A stretch of DNA of 38,526 nt from Actinomycetota bacterium (GTDB taxonomy: Bacteria; Actinomycetota; Thermoleophilia; Gaiellales; Gaiellaceae): the NCBI GenBank assembly GCA_013697275.1, contig JACCXC010000111.1, forward strand, positions 1-38,526, in the 5' to 3' direction. The translations under genes were made by a program, and so were the position numbers. Below, piece by piece: positions 9,232-17,748 of the stretch; the first letter of the stretch is position 1; each line of letters starts with the position of its first letter. Below the pieces are notes generated by a model. That model ran no database searches and was not told the DNA's origin. It saw only the letters and a program-made list of their open reading frames with translations.

Positions 9232-10716
9232 GTGTCACGGCGCCGGAAGATGATCGTCGTCTCGAACCGCGCTCCGGCGACGTACGCGCGGGATGTAGAC
9301 GGCAATCGCGTCGCCCGCCGGGGCGGCGGTGGTCTCGTGACGGCACTCGGAAGCCTGGTTCGCCACCACGACGTGACCTGGGTGGCGAGCGCGATGTCGG
9401 ACGAGGACCGTGCGGCGGCGGCCGAGGCGGGCGGGGGCGGGATCGACGAGACGGCGCGCGACGGCTCTCCCTACCGGTTGCGCCTCGTCGCGCACGAGCC
9501 GCGGGCCTACGACTGGTACTACAACGTGATCGCGAACCCGGTCCTCTGGTTCGCACAGCACTATCTCTGGGGGCTCGCGACGGCGCCTCACTGGGACCTC
9601 GGGGTGCGGCATGCCTGGGAGGAGGGCTACCTCGCGGTCAACCGCAACTTCGCGGAGGCCGTCGTCACCGAGCTCGAGCGCGAGCCCGAGGCCGCCGTTT
9701 TCTTCCACGACTACCACCTCTACGCGGCGCCGGGCTTCGTACGAGAGCGGGTGCCCGACGCGACGCTCGCGCACTTCGTGCACATCCCCTGGGCGCAGCC
9801 GGACTACTGGCGCGTTCTTCCCGACCCGATCCGGCGCGCCGTGCACGAGGGTCTCCTGGCGAACGACGTGGTCAGCTTCCACACGCGCCGCTGGCGGATC
9901 AACTTCCTGCGCTGCTGCGCCGATCTCACGGACGCCCGGGTCGATTTCGGCACCTACGAGGCGACCCTGGGCGAGCATCGGGCGGCTGCCAGGTACTGCC
10001 CGATCTCGGTCGAGCCGGGCGAGTTCGAGGAGCTCGCCCAGAGCGAGGCCGTGCGCGCCGCCGAGGGGGTTCTCGTCGCAGAGCGGCCGGAGCTCCTCAT
10101 CCTGCGGGTCGACCGCACGGATCCGTCCAAGAACGTCGTGCGCGGCTTCCGGGCCTTCGAGCTCTACCTGGACGCGCATCCCGAGATGCACCGCCGGGTC
10201 GGAATGCTCGCCCTTCTCGATCCCTCACGTCAGGACATTCCCGAGTACGCCGAGTACCTCGGCGCGATCCAGCGGGCCGCGCGGGTTGTGAACGACCGCT
10301 TCCAGCAGGAAGGCTGGCGCCCGCTCGAGCTGCGCGTCACGGACGACTTCGCGGCTTCCGTCGCGGCTTACAAGCAATACGACGTGCTGCTCGTGAACGC
10401 GATCTTCGACGGGCTCAACCTGGTCGCGAAGGAGGCCCCGCTCGTCAACACGCGCGCCGGCGTCCTCGTTCTCTCGGAGAACGCGGGGGCGCACGAGGAG
10501 CTCGGCGACTGGGCGCTGACGGTCAACCCATTCGATGTCGCCGGCCAGGCCGAGGCGATCCACGAGGCGCTCACCATGGCGGAGGAGGAGCGGCGGCAGC
10601 GTCTCTCTGCAATACGGGAGCACGTGCGCGAGCACGACATCGGCGCGTGGATCGCCTCGCAACTTCGCGACCTGGACGAGGCCTGGGCGCGGGCCGACCG
10701 TAAACTCACCGTGTAA
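9232..10716 (+). CDS. otsA: Trehalose-6-phosphate synthase (GT20)
   Basis: VVSNRAP; GGGLVTALGSL; HDYHLY; HIPWAQPDYWRVLP; RVDRTDPSKNVVRGFRAFE; LVAKEAPLVN. GTG 9232 with TAGGCT 7 nt upstream. Confidence 0.9.
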   Translation: MSRRRKMIVVSNRAPATYARDVDGNRVARRGGGGLVTALGSLVRHHDVTWVASAMSDEDRAAAAEAGGGGIDETARDGSPYRLRLVAHEPRAYDWYYNVIANPVLWFAQHYLWGLATAPHWDLGVRHAWEEGYLAVNRNFAEAVVTELEREPEAAVFFHDYHLYAAPGFVRERVPDATLAHFVHIPWAQPDYWRVLPDPIRRAVHEGLLANDVVSFHTRRWRINFLRCCADLTDARVDFGTYEATLGEHRAAARYCPISVEPGEFEELAQSEAVRAAEGVLVAERPELLILRVDRTDPSKNVVRGFRAFELYLDAHPEMHRRVGMLALLDPSRQDIPEYAEYLGAIQRAARVVNDRFQQEGWRPLELRVTDDFAASVAAYKQYDVLLVNAIFDGLNLVAKEAPLVNTRAGVLVLSENAGAHEELGDWALTVNPFDVAGQAEAIHEALTMAEEERRQRLSAIREHVREHDIGAWIASQLRDLDEAWARADRKLTV

Positions 10717-11169
10717 ATGGAAGCCCCGCTCTCCCATGTGGACGAGGCGGGCGAGGTTCGGATGGTCGACGTCGGCGGGAAGCCGGTGTCCCGGCGCCGC
10801 GCCCGGGCGACCGCGTTCGTGCGCATGCGGCCCGAGACGGCTGCGCAGCTCCGCAGGCTGCCGAAGGGCGACGCCCTCGCGACCGCACGTCTCGCCGGGA
10901 TCATGGCCGCCAAGCGGACTGCCGAGCTCATTCCGCTCTGCCACCCGCTGCCGCTCACGCACGTCGAGGTGGAGGCGAGGGTCGTCGAGTCGGGGGTCGA
11001 GATCGAGGCCGCGGCAGAAACGACCGCGCAGACCGGTGTCGAGATGGAGGCGCTGACTGCCGCCGCGATTGCGGCTCTGACCGTCTACGACATGGCCAAG
11101 GCGGTCGACCCCGACATGGTCGTCGCCGAGGTGCTCCTGGTCGAGAAGACGAAGGAGGCTGCGGGATGA
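10717..11169 (+). CDS. moaC: Cyclic pyranopterin monophosphate synthase MoaC
   Basis: MVDVGGKPVSRRRA; KGDALATARLAGIMAAKRTAELIPLCHPLPL; GVEMEALTAAAIAALTVYDMAKAVD. Confidence 0.96.
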   Translation: MEAPLSHVDEAGEVRMVDVGGKPVSRRRARATAFVRMRPETAAQLRRLPKGDALATARLAGIMAAKRTAELIPLCHPLPLTHVEVEARVVESGVEIEAAAETTAQTGVEMEALTAAAIAALTVYDMAKAVDPDMVVAEVLLVEKTKEAAG

Positions 11170-11645
11170 AGGCGGCAGTCCTCACCGTTTCCGACGGCGT
11201 CGCCCGCGGGGAACGAGAGGACGTGAGCGGCGACCTCCTGGCGGAGCTCCTCGCCTGTGAGGGCTTCGACGTGGAGCGTGAGCTAGTCGCCGACGATCTC
11301 GACGAGATCGGCTCGGCGCTCGGCGGCTTGATCGAACGGGCAAAGCTCGTGCTGACAACGGGAGGCACGGGCTTCGGGCCTCGGGATGTGACGCCGGAGG
11401 CGACCGCGCCGCTGCTCGATCGCCCCGCGCCGGGGATCGCGGAGGCGATCCGAGCCGACGGGGCGAAGAAGACTCCGCATGCGCTCCTCTCCAGAGGTCG
11501 CGCAGGCATTGCGAACGGGGCTCTCGTCGTGAACTTTCCCGGCTCCCCCGGCGGCTGTCGCGACGGGTTCGGAGTCTTGCGGCCCTTGCTTGGCCATGCG
11601 CTGGCGTTGTTGGCCGGAGAGACAACTACACATAAGCAGACATGA
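11166..11645 (+). CDS. mogA: Molybdenum cofactor biosynthesis protein MogA/MoaB
   Basis: AAVLTVSDGVARGEREDVSG; TTGGTGFGPRDVTPEAT; NFPGSPGG. Confidence 0.92.
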   Translation: MKAAVLTVSDGVARGEREDVSGDLLAELLACEGFDVERELVADDLDEIGSALGGLIERAKLVLTTGGTGFGPRDVTPEATAPLLDRPAPGIAEAIRADGAKKTPHALLSRGRAGIANGALVVNFPGSPGGCRDGFGVLRPLLGHALALLAGETTTHKQT

Positions 11646-12502
11646 GCTCCGTGCTTCGCTACCCCCGGCTCCTCGCCTCGCTCGTGAAGATCGAGCACAC
11701 GGTGTTCGCGCTTCCGTTCGCCTACGTGGGCGCCTTCCTCGCCCTGGACTCCGTCCCGAGCGGGCGGGAGCTTCTCTGGCTCACGGTCGCACTGATCGGG
11801 GCGCGCAGCCTCGCGATGGCGCTGAACCGCTTGATCGACGCCGAGATCGACTCGCGCAATCCGCGGACGGCGGCGCGGGAGCTTCCGCGCGGCGCGCTTC
11901 GCCGGCTCGACGTGCTCCTCTTCTGCGGGGCGTCGCTCGCGCTCTTCCTCGTCGCGGTCTTCCAGCTCGAGCCGGTCGTCCGGTGGCTCTGGCCGATCCC
12001 GGTCGCCGCGTTCGTCCTCTATCCCTACCTCAAGCGCTGGACCTGGCTCTCGCACCTCTGGCTCGGCGTCGTGGACGGGCTCGCGCCCGTCGGCGCCTGG
12101 GCCGCGGTCACGAACGAGCTGCCCTGGGAGGCCTGGGCACTCGGCGCGGCGGTCGCCGTCTGGGTGGCCGGCTTCGACGTCCTCTACGCCCTCTTCGACC
12201 TCGAGATCGACCGCGCGCAGGCGCTGCACTCGCTTCCGGCGCGGTTCGGAGTGCCAGCGACCTTCGCTGCATCGCGGGCCCTGCACGCGGCGACGGTCGG
12301 ACTCCTCGTGCTCGTGGGGGTGGGCCTCGCCCTCGGACCCTTGTACTGGGTAGGCGTGGCATCGGTAGCCGCACTCCTCCTCTACGAGCACCTGATCGTT
12401 TCTCCGCGGGACTTGCGGCGACTCGACATGGCGTTCTTCACCATGAACGGGGTCATCTCACTGGCTCTCTTCGCGTTCGTCCTGGCCGATGTCGTCGCTT
12501 GA
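11642..12502 (+). CDS. UbiA-family prenyltransferase (possibly menaquinone biosynthesis)
   Basis: IEHTVFALPFAYVGAFLA; ALNRLIDAEIDSRNPRTAARELPRG (NDxxDxxxD-like); polytopic; DVLYALFDLEIDR. Confidence 0.88.
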   Translation: MSSVLRYPRLLASLVKIEHTVFALPFAYVGAFLALDSVPSGRELLWLTVALIGARSLAMALNRLIDAEIDSRNPRTAARELPRGALRRLDVLLFCGASLALFLVAVFQLEPVVRWLWPIPVAAFVLYPYLKRWTWLSHLWLGVVDGLAPVGAWAAVTNELPWEAWALGAAVAVWVAGFDVLYALFDLEIDRAQALHSLPARFGVPATFAASRALHAATVGLLVLVGVGLALGPLYWVGVASVAALLLYEHLIVSPRDLRRLDMAFFTMNGVISLALFAFVLADVVA

Positions 12503-12524
12503 CGCGCGGGGTCGAGGGGGCAGC

Positions 12525-12671
12525 TTGAGTGACGTCCTCTTCAGTCCGGTGAACAGAAACGCAACCAGCTCGGAGGAGGCCGACCGTCTGAACCGTGAGT
12601 TCGACGCGCTGGCGACGAAGGGCTACGACCTTGCGAAGGCGCTCGCCCACGACGTCGAGGCTCAGGTGTGA
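12525..12671 (+). CDS. Small conserved-looking protein (about 48 aa) in ccm operon, function unknown
   Basis: TTG 12525 preceded by GAGGGGG Shine-Dalgarno-like sequence; MSDVLFSPVNRNATSSEEADRLNREFDALATKGYDLAKALAHDVEAQV; overlaps ccmA start by 4 bp. Confidence 0.6.
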   Translation: MSDVLFSPVNRNATSSEEADRLNREFDALATKGYDLAKALAHDVEAQV

Positions 12672-13255
12672 TCGTGCGGGCGCGCGGGCTCGAGCGGCGC
12701 TTCGGGGAGAAGCGCGCTCTCAGGAGCTTGGACCTCGACCTGGGCGAGCGCGACTGCCTGGTCGTGACCGGGCCGAACGGATCCGGGAAATCGACGCTTC
12801 TCGCGCTACTCGCCGGGCTCCTCGCGCCGACCCGGGGCGAGCTCGAGGTCTCGGCCGCGCGTGGCTCGATCGGCTTCCTGGCCCACGAGCCGCTGGTCTA
12901 CCGGGAGCTGACCGCCCTCGAGAACCTCGAGCTCTACGGGCGCCTGTACCGGGTGCGCGAGCGCCGGGAGCGAATCGGCATGCTGCTCGAGCGTTACGGC
13001 CTTTGGGACGCGCGCCACGAGCGCGTTTCGGCTTACTCCCGTGGGATGGTGCAACGCCTCGCCCTCTGTCGTGCGCTCCTGCACGGCCCTCGACTACTCC
13101 TTCTCGACGAGCCGTTCTCGTCGCTCGATGCGGCGGGTGCGGAGGTGCTCGACGCCGAGCTGGCGGCGCTGGCGGGCGAGCGCGCTCTCGTCCTCGCGAC
13201 GCACGAGCCGGAGCGCGTCCGGCCGTTGGCGACCCTGGACCTCGCACTCGCATGA
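12668..13255 (+). CDS. ccmA: Heme exporter ABC ATP-binding protein CcmA
   Basis: Walker A GPNGSGKST; signature VSAYSRGMVQRLALCRALL; LLLLDEPFSSLD; followed by ccmB and ccmC. Confidence 0.88.
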   Translation: MIVRARGLERRFGEKRALRSLDLDLGERDCLVVTGPNGSGKSTLLALLAGLLAPTRGELEVSAARGSIGFLAHEPLVYRELTALENLELYGRLYRVRERRERIGMLLERYGLWDARHERVSAYSRGMVQRLALCRALLHGPRLLLLDEPFSSLDAAGAEVLDAELAALAGERALVLATHEPERVRPLATLDLALA

Positions 13256-13893
13256 GCGCCTACCTTGGCGACGTGGTCGTCCTTGCCCGCAAGGACCTGT
13301 TGCTCGAGCTGCGGGCGCGGGACACGGTACCCGCGATGCTTCTCTTCGTCGTCTCGGCGCTCGTCGTCTTCCGCTTCTCCCTTCCGGCCGAGGCGTCGGA
13401 CCTAGCGGCCGTCGGTCTCCTCTGGATCGCCGTCGTCTTCACCGCGCTCCTCGGCCTGACGCGCGCATTTGCCGCCGAGCGGGAGCAGCGCCTCCTGGAC
13501 GGCCTCGTCCTCGCGCCCTGCGACCGGAGCGCCATCTGGCTCGCAAAGAGCGCGAGCGTCTTGGCCTTCCTCGTCCTCGCGGAGGCGATCGCGCTGCCGG
13601 CTTTCGCGCTCTTCTTCGCTCCGGTCGGCTGGGAGACGGTCGCCGCTTTCGCGCTCGCGGATCTCGGGATCGCGGCGGTCGGGACGCTCCTGGCGGCGAT
13701 GGCGGCGGCGAGCCGGGCGCGCGAGTTGCTCCTCCCGCTTCTCTTCCTTCCGCTCGTGATCCCGATCGTGGTCGGAGGCGTAGGGGCGAGCGTCCAGGCT
13801 GATCCGGGCCGGTACCTCGCCTTCCTCGGCCTGTACGACCTCGTGTTCGCGATACTTGCGTGGGCCAGCTTTGAGTATGTCGTTACGGAATAA
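13252..13893 (+). CDS. ccmB: Heme exporter protein CcmB
   Basis: ATG 13252 inside the longer ORF; VVVLARKDLLLELRARDTVPAMLLF; polytopic; between ccmA and ccmC. Confidence 0.88.
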   Translation: MSAYLGDVVVLARKDLLLELRARDTVPAMLLFVVSALVVFRFSLPAEASDLAAVGLLWIAVVFTALLGLTRAFAAEREQRLLDGLVLAPCDRSAIWLAKSASVLAFLVLAEAIALPAFALFFAPVGWETVAAFALADLGIAAVGTLLAAMAAASRARELLLPLLFLPLVIPIVVGGVGASVQADPGRYLAFLGLYDLVFAILAWASFEYVVTE

Positions 13894-14560
13894 CGCAGGC
13901 CCAGCGGCCGCCCTCGGCGCTTTCGCGTTCCTTCTCGGAGGAGTCGCGCTCGCCTTCTACTGGGTGCCCGACGATGCCGACCAGGGGTTCAGCCAGCGAA
14001 TCTTCTACATCCACGTTCCGGTTGCGCTGACGGCGTACGCCTGCTTCGGCTGGGGCGCGTGGAAGGCGCTCAGGCTTCTCTGGACGCGTGACCAACGCTA
14101 TGACCTCGAGAGCTACACCGCGGTGCACATGGGCGTGATCTTCGGCGTCCTGACGCTCGTGACCGGCTCGATCTGGGCGAAGATCTCGTGGGGCGTCTGG
14201 TGGAGCTGGAGCGAGCAGCAGCTCGTCCTCTTCCTCGTCCTCTTCCTCTTCTACTCGGCCTACTTCATGCTTCGGTACTCGACCGATCCGGGGCCGCGGA
14301 GGGCGAGCATGTCCGCCGTCTATGCCCTCTTCGGCGTCGTCCTCATCCCGGTCAGCTTCCTCGCGATTCGACTGGCGGAGAACTTCATCCACCCGGTCGT
14401 GTTCACTCGGGACGGGCCGCAGATGGAGGGAACGATGTTTCTTACCTTCTGCGTCTGCCTGGCTGGAGTCCTGGCCCTGGCGACGGCGCTCTACCAGACC
14501 GAGCTGGCCGGGAAGCGCCTGGACGAGCGGCTGCGCGAGCTGCGCGAGGCGCTGGCATGA
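13877..14560 (+). CDS. ccmC: Cytochrome c biogenesis protein CcmC
   Basis: QRIFYIHVPVAL; WGVWWSWSEQQLVLFLVLFLFYSAYFMLR (WWxW-like heme-handling motif). Confidence 0.92.
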   Translation: MSLRNNAGPAAALGAFAFLLGGVALAFYWVPDDADQGFSQRIFYIHVPVALTAYACFGWGAWKALRLLWTRDQRYDLESYTAVHMGVIFGVLTLVTGSIWAKISWGVWWSWSEQQLVLFLVLFLFYSAYFMLRYSTDPGPRRASMSAVYALFGVVLIPVSFLAIRLAENFIHPVVFTRDGPQMEGTMFLTFCVCLAGVLALATALYQTELAGKRLDERLRELREALA

Positions 14561-14769
14561 CGACCGCCGAGAAGTACGTCACCGCTGCCTACCTCGTCGT
14601 GCTCGCCGTCGTCCTTCTCTACGTCGTCCTCTACGCCTTCAGGATGGCGCGGCTCGCTCGCCAGGTCGATGAGCTCGCGGAGTCACATGGCCACCGCGAC
14701 CCGGCTCATCCGCAGGCGGCGGTGCCCGCCACTCCCCGTGCTCGTCCGGCTCGGGTCACGCGGCAGTAG
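14557..14769 (+). CDS. ccmD: CcmD-like small single-TM protein
   Basis: MTTAEKYVTAAYLVVLAVVLLYVVLYAFRMARLARQVDEL; ATGA overlap with ccmC; expected position. Confidence 0.75.
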   Translation: MTTAEKYVTAAYLVVLAVVLLYVVLYAFRMARLARQVDELAESHGHRDPAHPQAAVPATPRARPARVTRQ

Positions 14770-15577
14770 GCTCGCGCTCACGCAGGCCGAGCTCGTCGCC
14801 GGCCGCCTGCGCGAAGCCGACTCCTCGCTCGACATCGCCCTCGTCCCGATCACGACGGCGGGCGACCGGGATCGTTCGAGGCCGTTCGGCGAGATCGGCG
14901 AGCGGGGTGTCTTCGTCAAGGAGATCGAGGAGGCGCTCCTCGCAGGGCGTATCGACCTGGCCGTCCATTCGGCGAAGGACATGACGTCGACCAACACCGA
15001 CGGCCTCGTCGTCGGTGCCTACCTCGAGCGCGAGGATCCCCGAGACGCCCTCTGTGGTGCGGCGGCGCTTCGTCCGGGGATGCGGATCGGGACGGCCTCC
15101 GCGCGGCGAAAGGCGCAGCTCCTCGGGCTCGAGCCGGAGCTCTCGATCGAGCCGCTTCGCGGGAACGTCGACACTCGCCTGCGCAAGCGCGACGAGCGGG
15201 GGCTAGATGCAATCGTCCTAGCGGCCGTCGGCCTCGACCGACTCGGCAGGTCGAGCGAGATCGGGAAGCGGTTCGAGGCCGGAGAGCTCGTGCCGGAGGC
15301 CGGCCAGGGTGCGCTGGCGCTTCAGGTGCGCGCGGGGGACGAAGGCGCCGTGGCTGCGCTTGATCACGCAGAAACCAGGCGACGCGTCGAGGCGGAGCGG
15401 GCCTGCGTGGCGAGGATCGGGGCCGGGTGCCTCGCCCCGGTCGCCGCACACCACGACGGCGATGCGGTGGAGGCGCTGATCGCCGCCGAGGACGGCAGCT
15501 GGGTCGAGCGGAGACGCGGGACCGATCCTCGACTGCTCGCCGACGAGCTCCTCGTTGCGGCCGCCGAGCACGCGTGA
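14738..15577 (+). CDS. hemC: Porphobilinogen deaminase (hydroxymethylbilane synthase)
   Basis: RLGSRGSRLALTQAELV; AVHSAKDM; GTASARRKAQLL; RGNVDTRLRK; GQGALALQVR; GAGCLAPVAA. GTG 14738 start. Confidence 0.95.
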   Translation: MLVRLGSRGSRLALTQAELVAGRLREADSSLDIALVPITTAGDRDRSRPFGEIGERGVFVKEIEEALLAGRIDLAVHSAKDMTSTNTDGLVVGAYLEREDPRDALCGAAALRPGMRIGTASARRKAQLLGLEPELSIEPLRGNVDTRLRKRDERGLDAIVLAAVGLDRLGRSSEIGKRFEAGELVPEAGQGALALQVRAGDEGAVAALDHAETRRRVEAERACVARIGAGCLAPVAAHHDGDAVEALIAAEDGSWVERRRGTDPRLLADELLVAAAEHA

Positions 15578-16233
15578 GGATTGCGGTCACCCAGGCCGCT
15601 CCCCGCGGGGCAGTCGTCGCGGAGACGTTGCGCCGGGTGGGCTTCGAGGCAGTCGAGTGTCCACTCGTACGGGTCGAGCCGTTGGGGGGGCCACCGATTC
15701 GTGCTGCTGGCTATGACTGGCTCCTCCTCACGAGTCGAAACGCAGTAGTCCCGTTCCTCGCCCGCCTCGAGGGCGCGCTCCCGCCGGTCGGGGTTGTGGG
15801 GCCGGGCACGGCGGAGGCGCTCCGCGAGCAGGGGGTGGAGCCCGCTCTCGTCGCGACCAGCTCGAGCCAGGAGGGCCTCGCCGCCGAGGTCCCTAGGCCC
15901 GCGGGTCGCGTGCTCTTCGCGGGTGCCGAAGGCGCGCGGGACGTGCTCGTGCGCGAGCTCGGAGCGGACTTCGTTCCCCTCTACCGAACGATCGAGGAGC
16001 AGCCCGAAGTGTTTCCTGAATCGGAGCTCGTCCTCCTCTCCTCTACGTCGGCCGTGAGGAGCTTCGCGGCGCTCGGCCTAGGCCGGCCGTGCGTCGCGAT
16101 CGGCCCGCTGACCGCAGAGGAGGCTCGCAACCTTCGGCTCGAGGTCGTCGCGGAGGCGGCGGCCCAGACCCCCGAGGGGCTCGTCGACGCCGTTAAGCTC
16201 GCCGCATCGCGCATCGGTTCATCACACTCCTGA
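15574..16233 (+). CDS. hemD: Uroporphyrinogen-III synthase
   Basis: RIAVTQAAPRGAVVAETLRRVGFEAVECPLVRVEP; YDWLLLTSRNAV; follows hemC with 4-bp overlap (GTG 15574). Confidence 0.88.
   Translation: MRIAVTQAAPRGAVVAETLRRVGFEAVECPLVRVEPLGGPPIRAAGYDWLLLTSRNAVVPFLARLEGALPPVGVVGPGTAEALREQGVEPALVATSSSQEGLAAEVPRPAGRVLFAGAEGARDVLVRELGADFVPLYRTIEEQPEVFPESELVLLSSTSAVRSFAALGLGRPCVAIGPLTAEEARNLRLEVVAEAAAQTPEGLVDAVKLAASRIGSSHS
16194..16199 (+). promoter_or_regulatory. Candidate -10 for leaderless DUF62 transcript
   Basis: TAAGCT, then CGCCGC, then ATC 16206. Confidence 0.4.
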
Positions 16234-17015
16234 CGGATTTCGGTCTCGCGGACGATTTCGTCGGGACCTGCCGAGGCGTGATCAAGCGGATTGCCCCGGA
16301 CGTGGAGGTGATCGACATCACGCACGGGATCGAGCCGCAACAGGTTCTCCAGGGCGCGCTCGTGCTCGCAAACACGCTCCCCTACATGCCGCCCGGCGTC
16401 CACGTCGCGGTCGTCGATCCGCAGGTCGGTGGCGAGCGGAAGGCCGTTGTTCTCCGCGGCGGCGAGCGCCTCTTCGTCGGCCCCGACAACGGGCTCCTCC
16501 CCGTCGCCGTCGAGAAGCTCGGCGGCATCGACGATGCCTACGAGATAACCAACCGCGCGCTCCTCCTCGAGCCGGTCTCCCGCACGTTCCACGGTCGCGA
16601 TGTCTTCGCGCCAGTCGCGGCGCATCTCGCCGCGGGACTCGACCCCTCCAAGGTCGGGGAACGGTTCGACCCCGCCGCTCTGACGCGCTTGGACGTGCCC
16701 GAGCCCGACATTGGGCGTGCACGCGTGCGGGTCACCGTTCTCTACGTCGATCGCTACGGGAACGTCCAGGTCAACGCGACGGCTGATGACCTCGCCCGGG
16801 CCGGAATGACGCCCGGCGTCCAGGTCGAGATCGACGTCGGCTTCGAGTCCTACTTCGCCACTGTCGCGACGACGTTCGCAGACGTCCGGATCGGCGACAT
16901 CCTCGTCTACGAAGACGCCTATCGGAACATCGCTGTCGCGATCAACGGCGGCAATGCGGCCGACATGCTCTCCGCCAGGACCGGCGAGGAGCTTCGCATC
17001 CGACTCGTTGGATGA
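16206..17015 (+). CDS. SAM hydroxide adenosyltransferase (DUF62 family); probable non-canonical ATC start
   Basis: Frame encodes FITLLTDFGLADDFVGTCRGVIKRIAPDVEVIDITHGI upstream of the called ATG 16278; DPQVGGERKAVVLRGGERLFVGPDNGLL. Frame closed by TAA at 16194. Confidence 0.88.
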   Translation: MAHRFITLLTDFGLADDFVGTCRGVIKRIAPDVEVIDITHGIEPQQVLQGALVLANTLPYMPPGVHVAVVDPQVGGERKAVVLRGGERLFVGPDNGLLPVAVEKLGGIDDAYEITNRALLLEPVSRTFHGRDVFAPVAAHLAAGLDPSKVGERFDPAALTRLDVPEPDIGRARVRVTVLYVDRYGNVQVNATADDLARAGMTPGVQVEIDVGFESYFATVATTFADVRIGDILVYEDAYRNIAVAINGGNAADMLSARTGEELRIRLVG

Positions 17016-17638
17016 ACAGCGGTCTCGACCGCGCGTGCCGCCGGTTTGCCCGGTTCGTGACTCGGGTGGTCGTCGCCCAGCCCGTGCTCTGGAGGATCTT
17101 CCGCGGACCGCTTCGTGCGCAGTTCGACCGGTTGGCTCCCGTGTGGGAGGGGCGCCGGAGCTCCGAGAGCTTCGCGCCTGTGGAGGCAGCACTCGCTCGC
17201 CTCGAAGTGGTTCCAGGGCGGATCCTCGACCTCGGCACGGGCACCGGCCTGGCGGCGCGGCTCCTCGCGGAGCGGTTTCCTTCCGCGGAGGTGGTCGGCG
17301 TGGACGTCTCGCCGGCGATGGTCGCGGAGGCCCGGCGAATGCTCCCGCCGACGCTCACTCTCCGCGTCGATTTCCAGGTGGCTGACGGTGCAAGGCTCCC
17401 CTTCGCTGACGCCAGCTTCGATCTGGTCGTGCTTCTGAACATGATCCCGTTCTTCGACGAGCTGGCCCGCGTGACTGTCGATGGGGGCGCGGTCATCGTC
17501 GCGTCGTCACGGGGAGCCGAGACGCCGATCTACGTTCCCGGCGAGGTGCTCAGGCGGCGGCTCGGGCGGGTCGGCTTCACGAGGCTCGAGGAGCTCGTCG
17601 CCGGTCCCGGGACTGCCGTGGTGGCGCGGCGAAGCTAA
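17012..17638 (+). CDS. Class I SAM-dependent methyltransferase
   Basis: ILDLGTGTGLAARLLAERFPSAEVVGVDVSPAMVAEARR; ATGA-type overlap with upstream gene. Confidence 0.88.
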   Translation: MNSGLDRACRRFARFVTRVVVAQPVLWRIFRGPLRAQFDRLAPVWEGRRSSESFAPVEAALARLEVVPGRILDLGTGTGLAARLLAERFPSAEVVGVDVSPAMVAEARRMLPPTLTLRVDFQVADGARLPFADASFDLVVLLNMIPFFDELARVTVDGGAVIVASSRGAETPIYVPGEVLRRRLGRVGFTRLEELVAGPGTAVVARRS

Positions 17639-17711
17639 TGGCGAGGGCCGGAATCGAACCGGCGACACCACGGTTTTCAGCCGTGTGCTCTACCAACTGA
17701 GCTACCTCGCC
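17639..17711 (-). tRNA. tRNA-Phe (anticodon GAA), no encoded CCA
   Basis: Reverse strand GGCGAGG TAGCTCAGTTGGTAGAGC ACACGG CTGAAAA CCGTGG TGTC GCCGGTTCGATTCCGGC CCTCGCC A; acceptor, D, anticodon and T arms all pair. Confidence 0.95.
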
Positions 17712-17722
17712 GCGGCTCGGCC

Positions 17723-17728
17723 AGTGTA
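17723..17728 (-). promoter_or_regulatory. Candidate -10 of tRNA-Phe
   Basis: Reverse strand TACACT, 11 nt upstream of the tRNA 5' end at 17711. Confidence 0.45.
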
Positions 17729-17735
17729 GCGACGC

Positions 17736-17741
17736 TATGGT
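17736..17741 (+). promoter_or_regulatory. Candidate leaderless -10 of arginase
   Basis: TATGGT, 7-nt spacer, ATG 17749. Confidence 0.5.
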
Positions 17742-17748
17742 CGCCGCC

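Noticed and set aside
10955-12391. 478-aa minus-strand ORF
   Set aside because: Antisense shadow of moaC-mogA-ubiA; biased composition.
17737-17748. ATG 17737 as arginase start
   Set aside because: It lies within the TATGGT hexamer; ATG 17749 has the standard 7-nt leaderless spacing and a better N-terminus (MPPRDVAIIGAELD).
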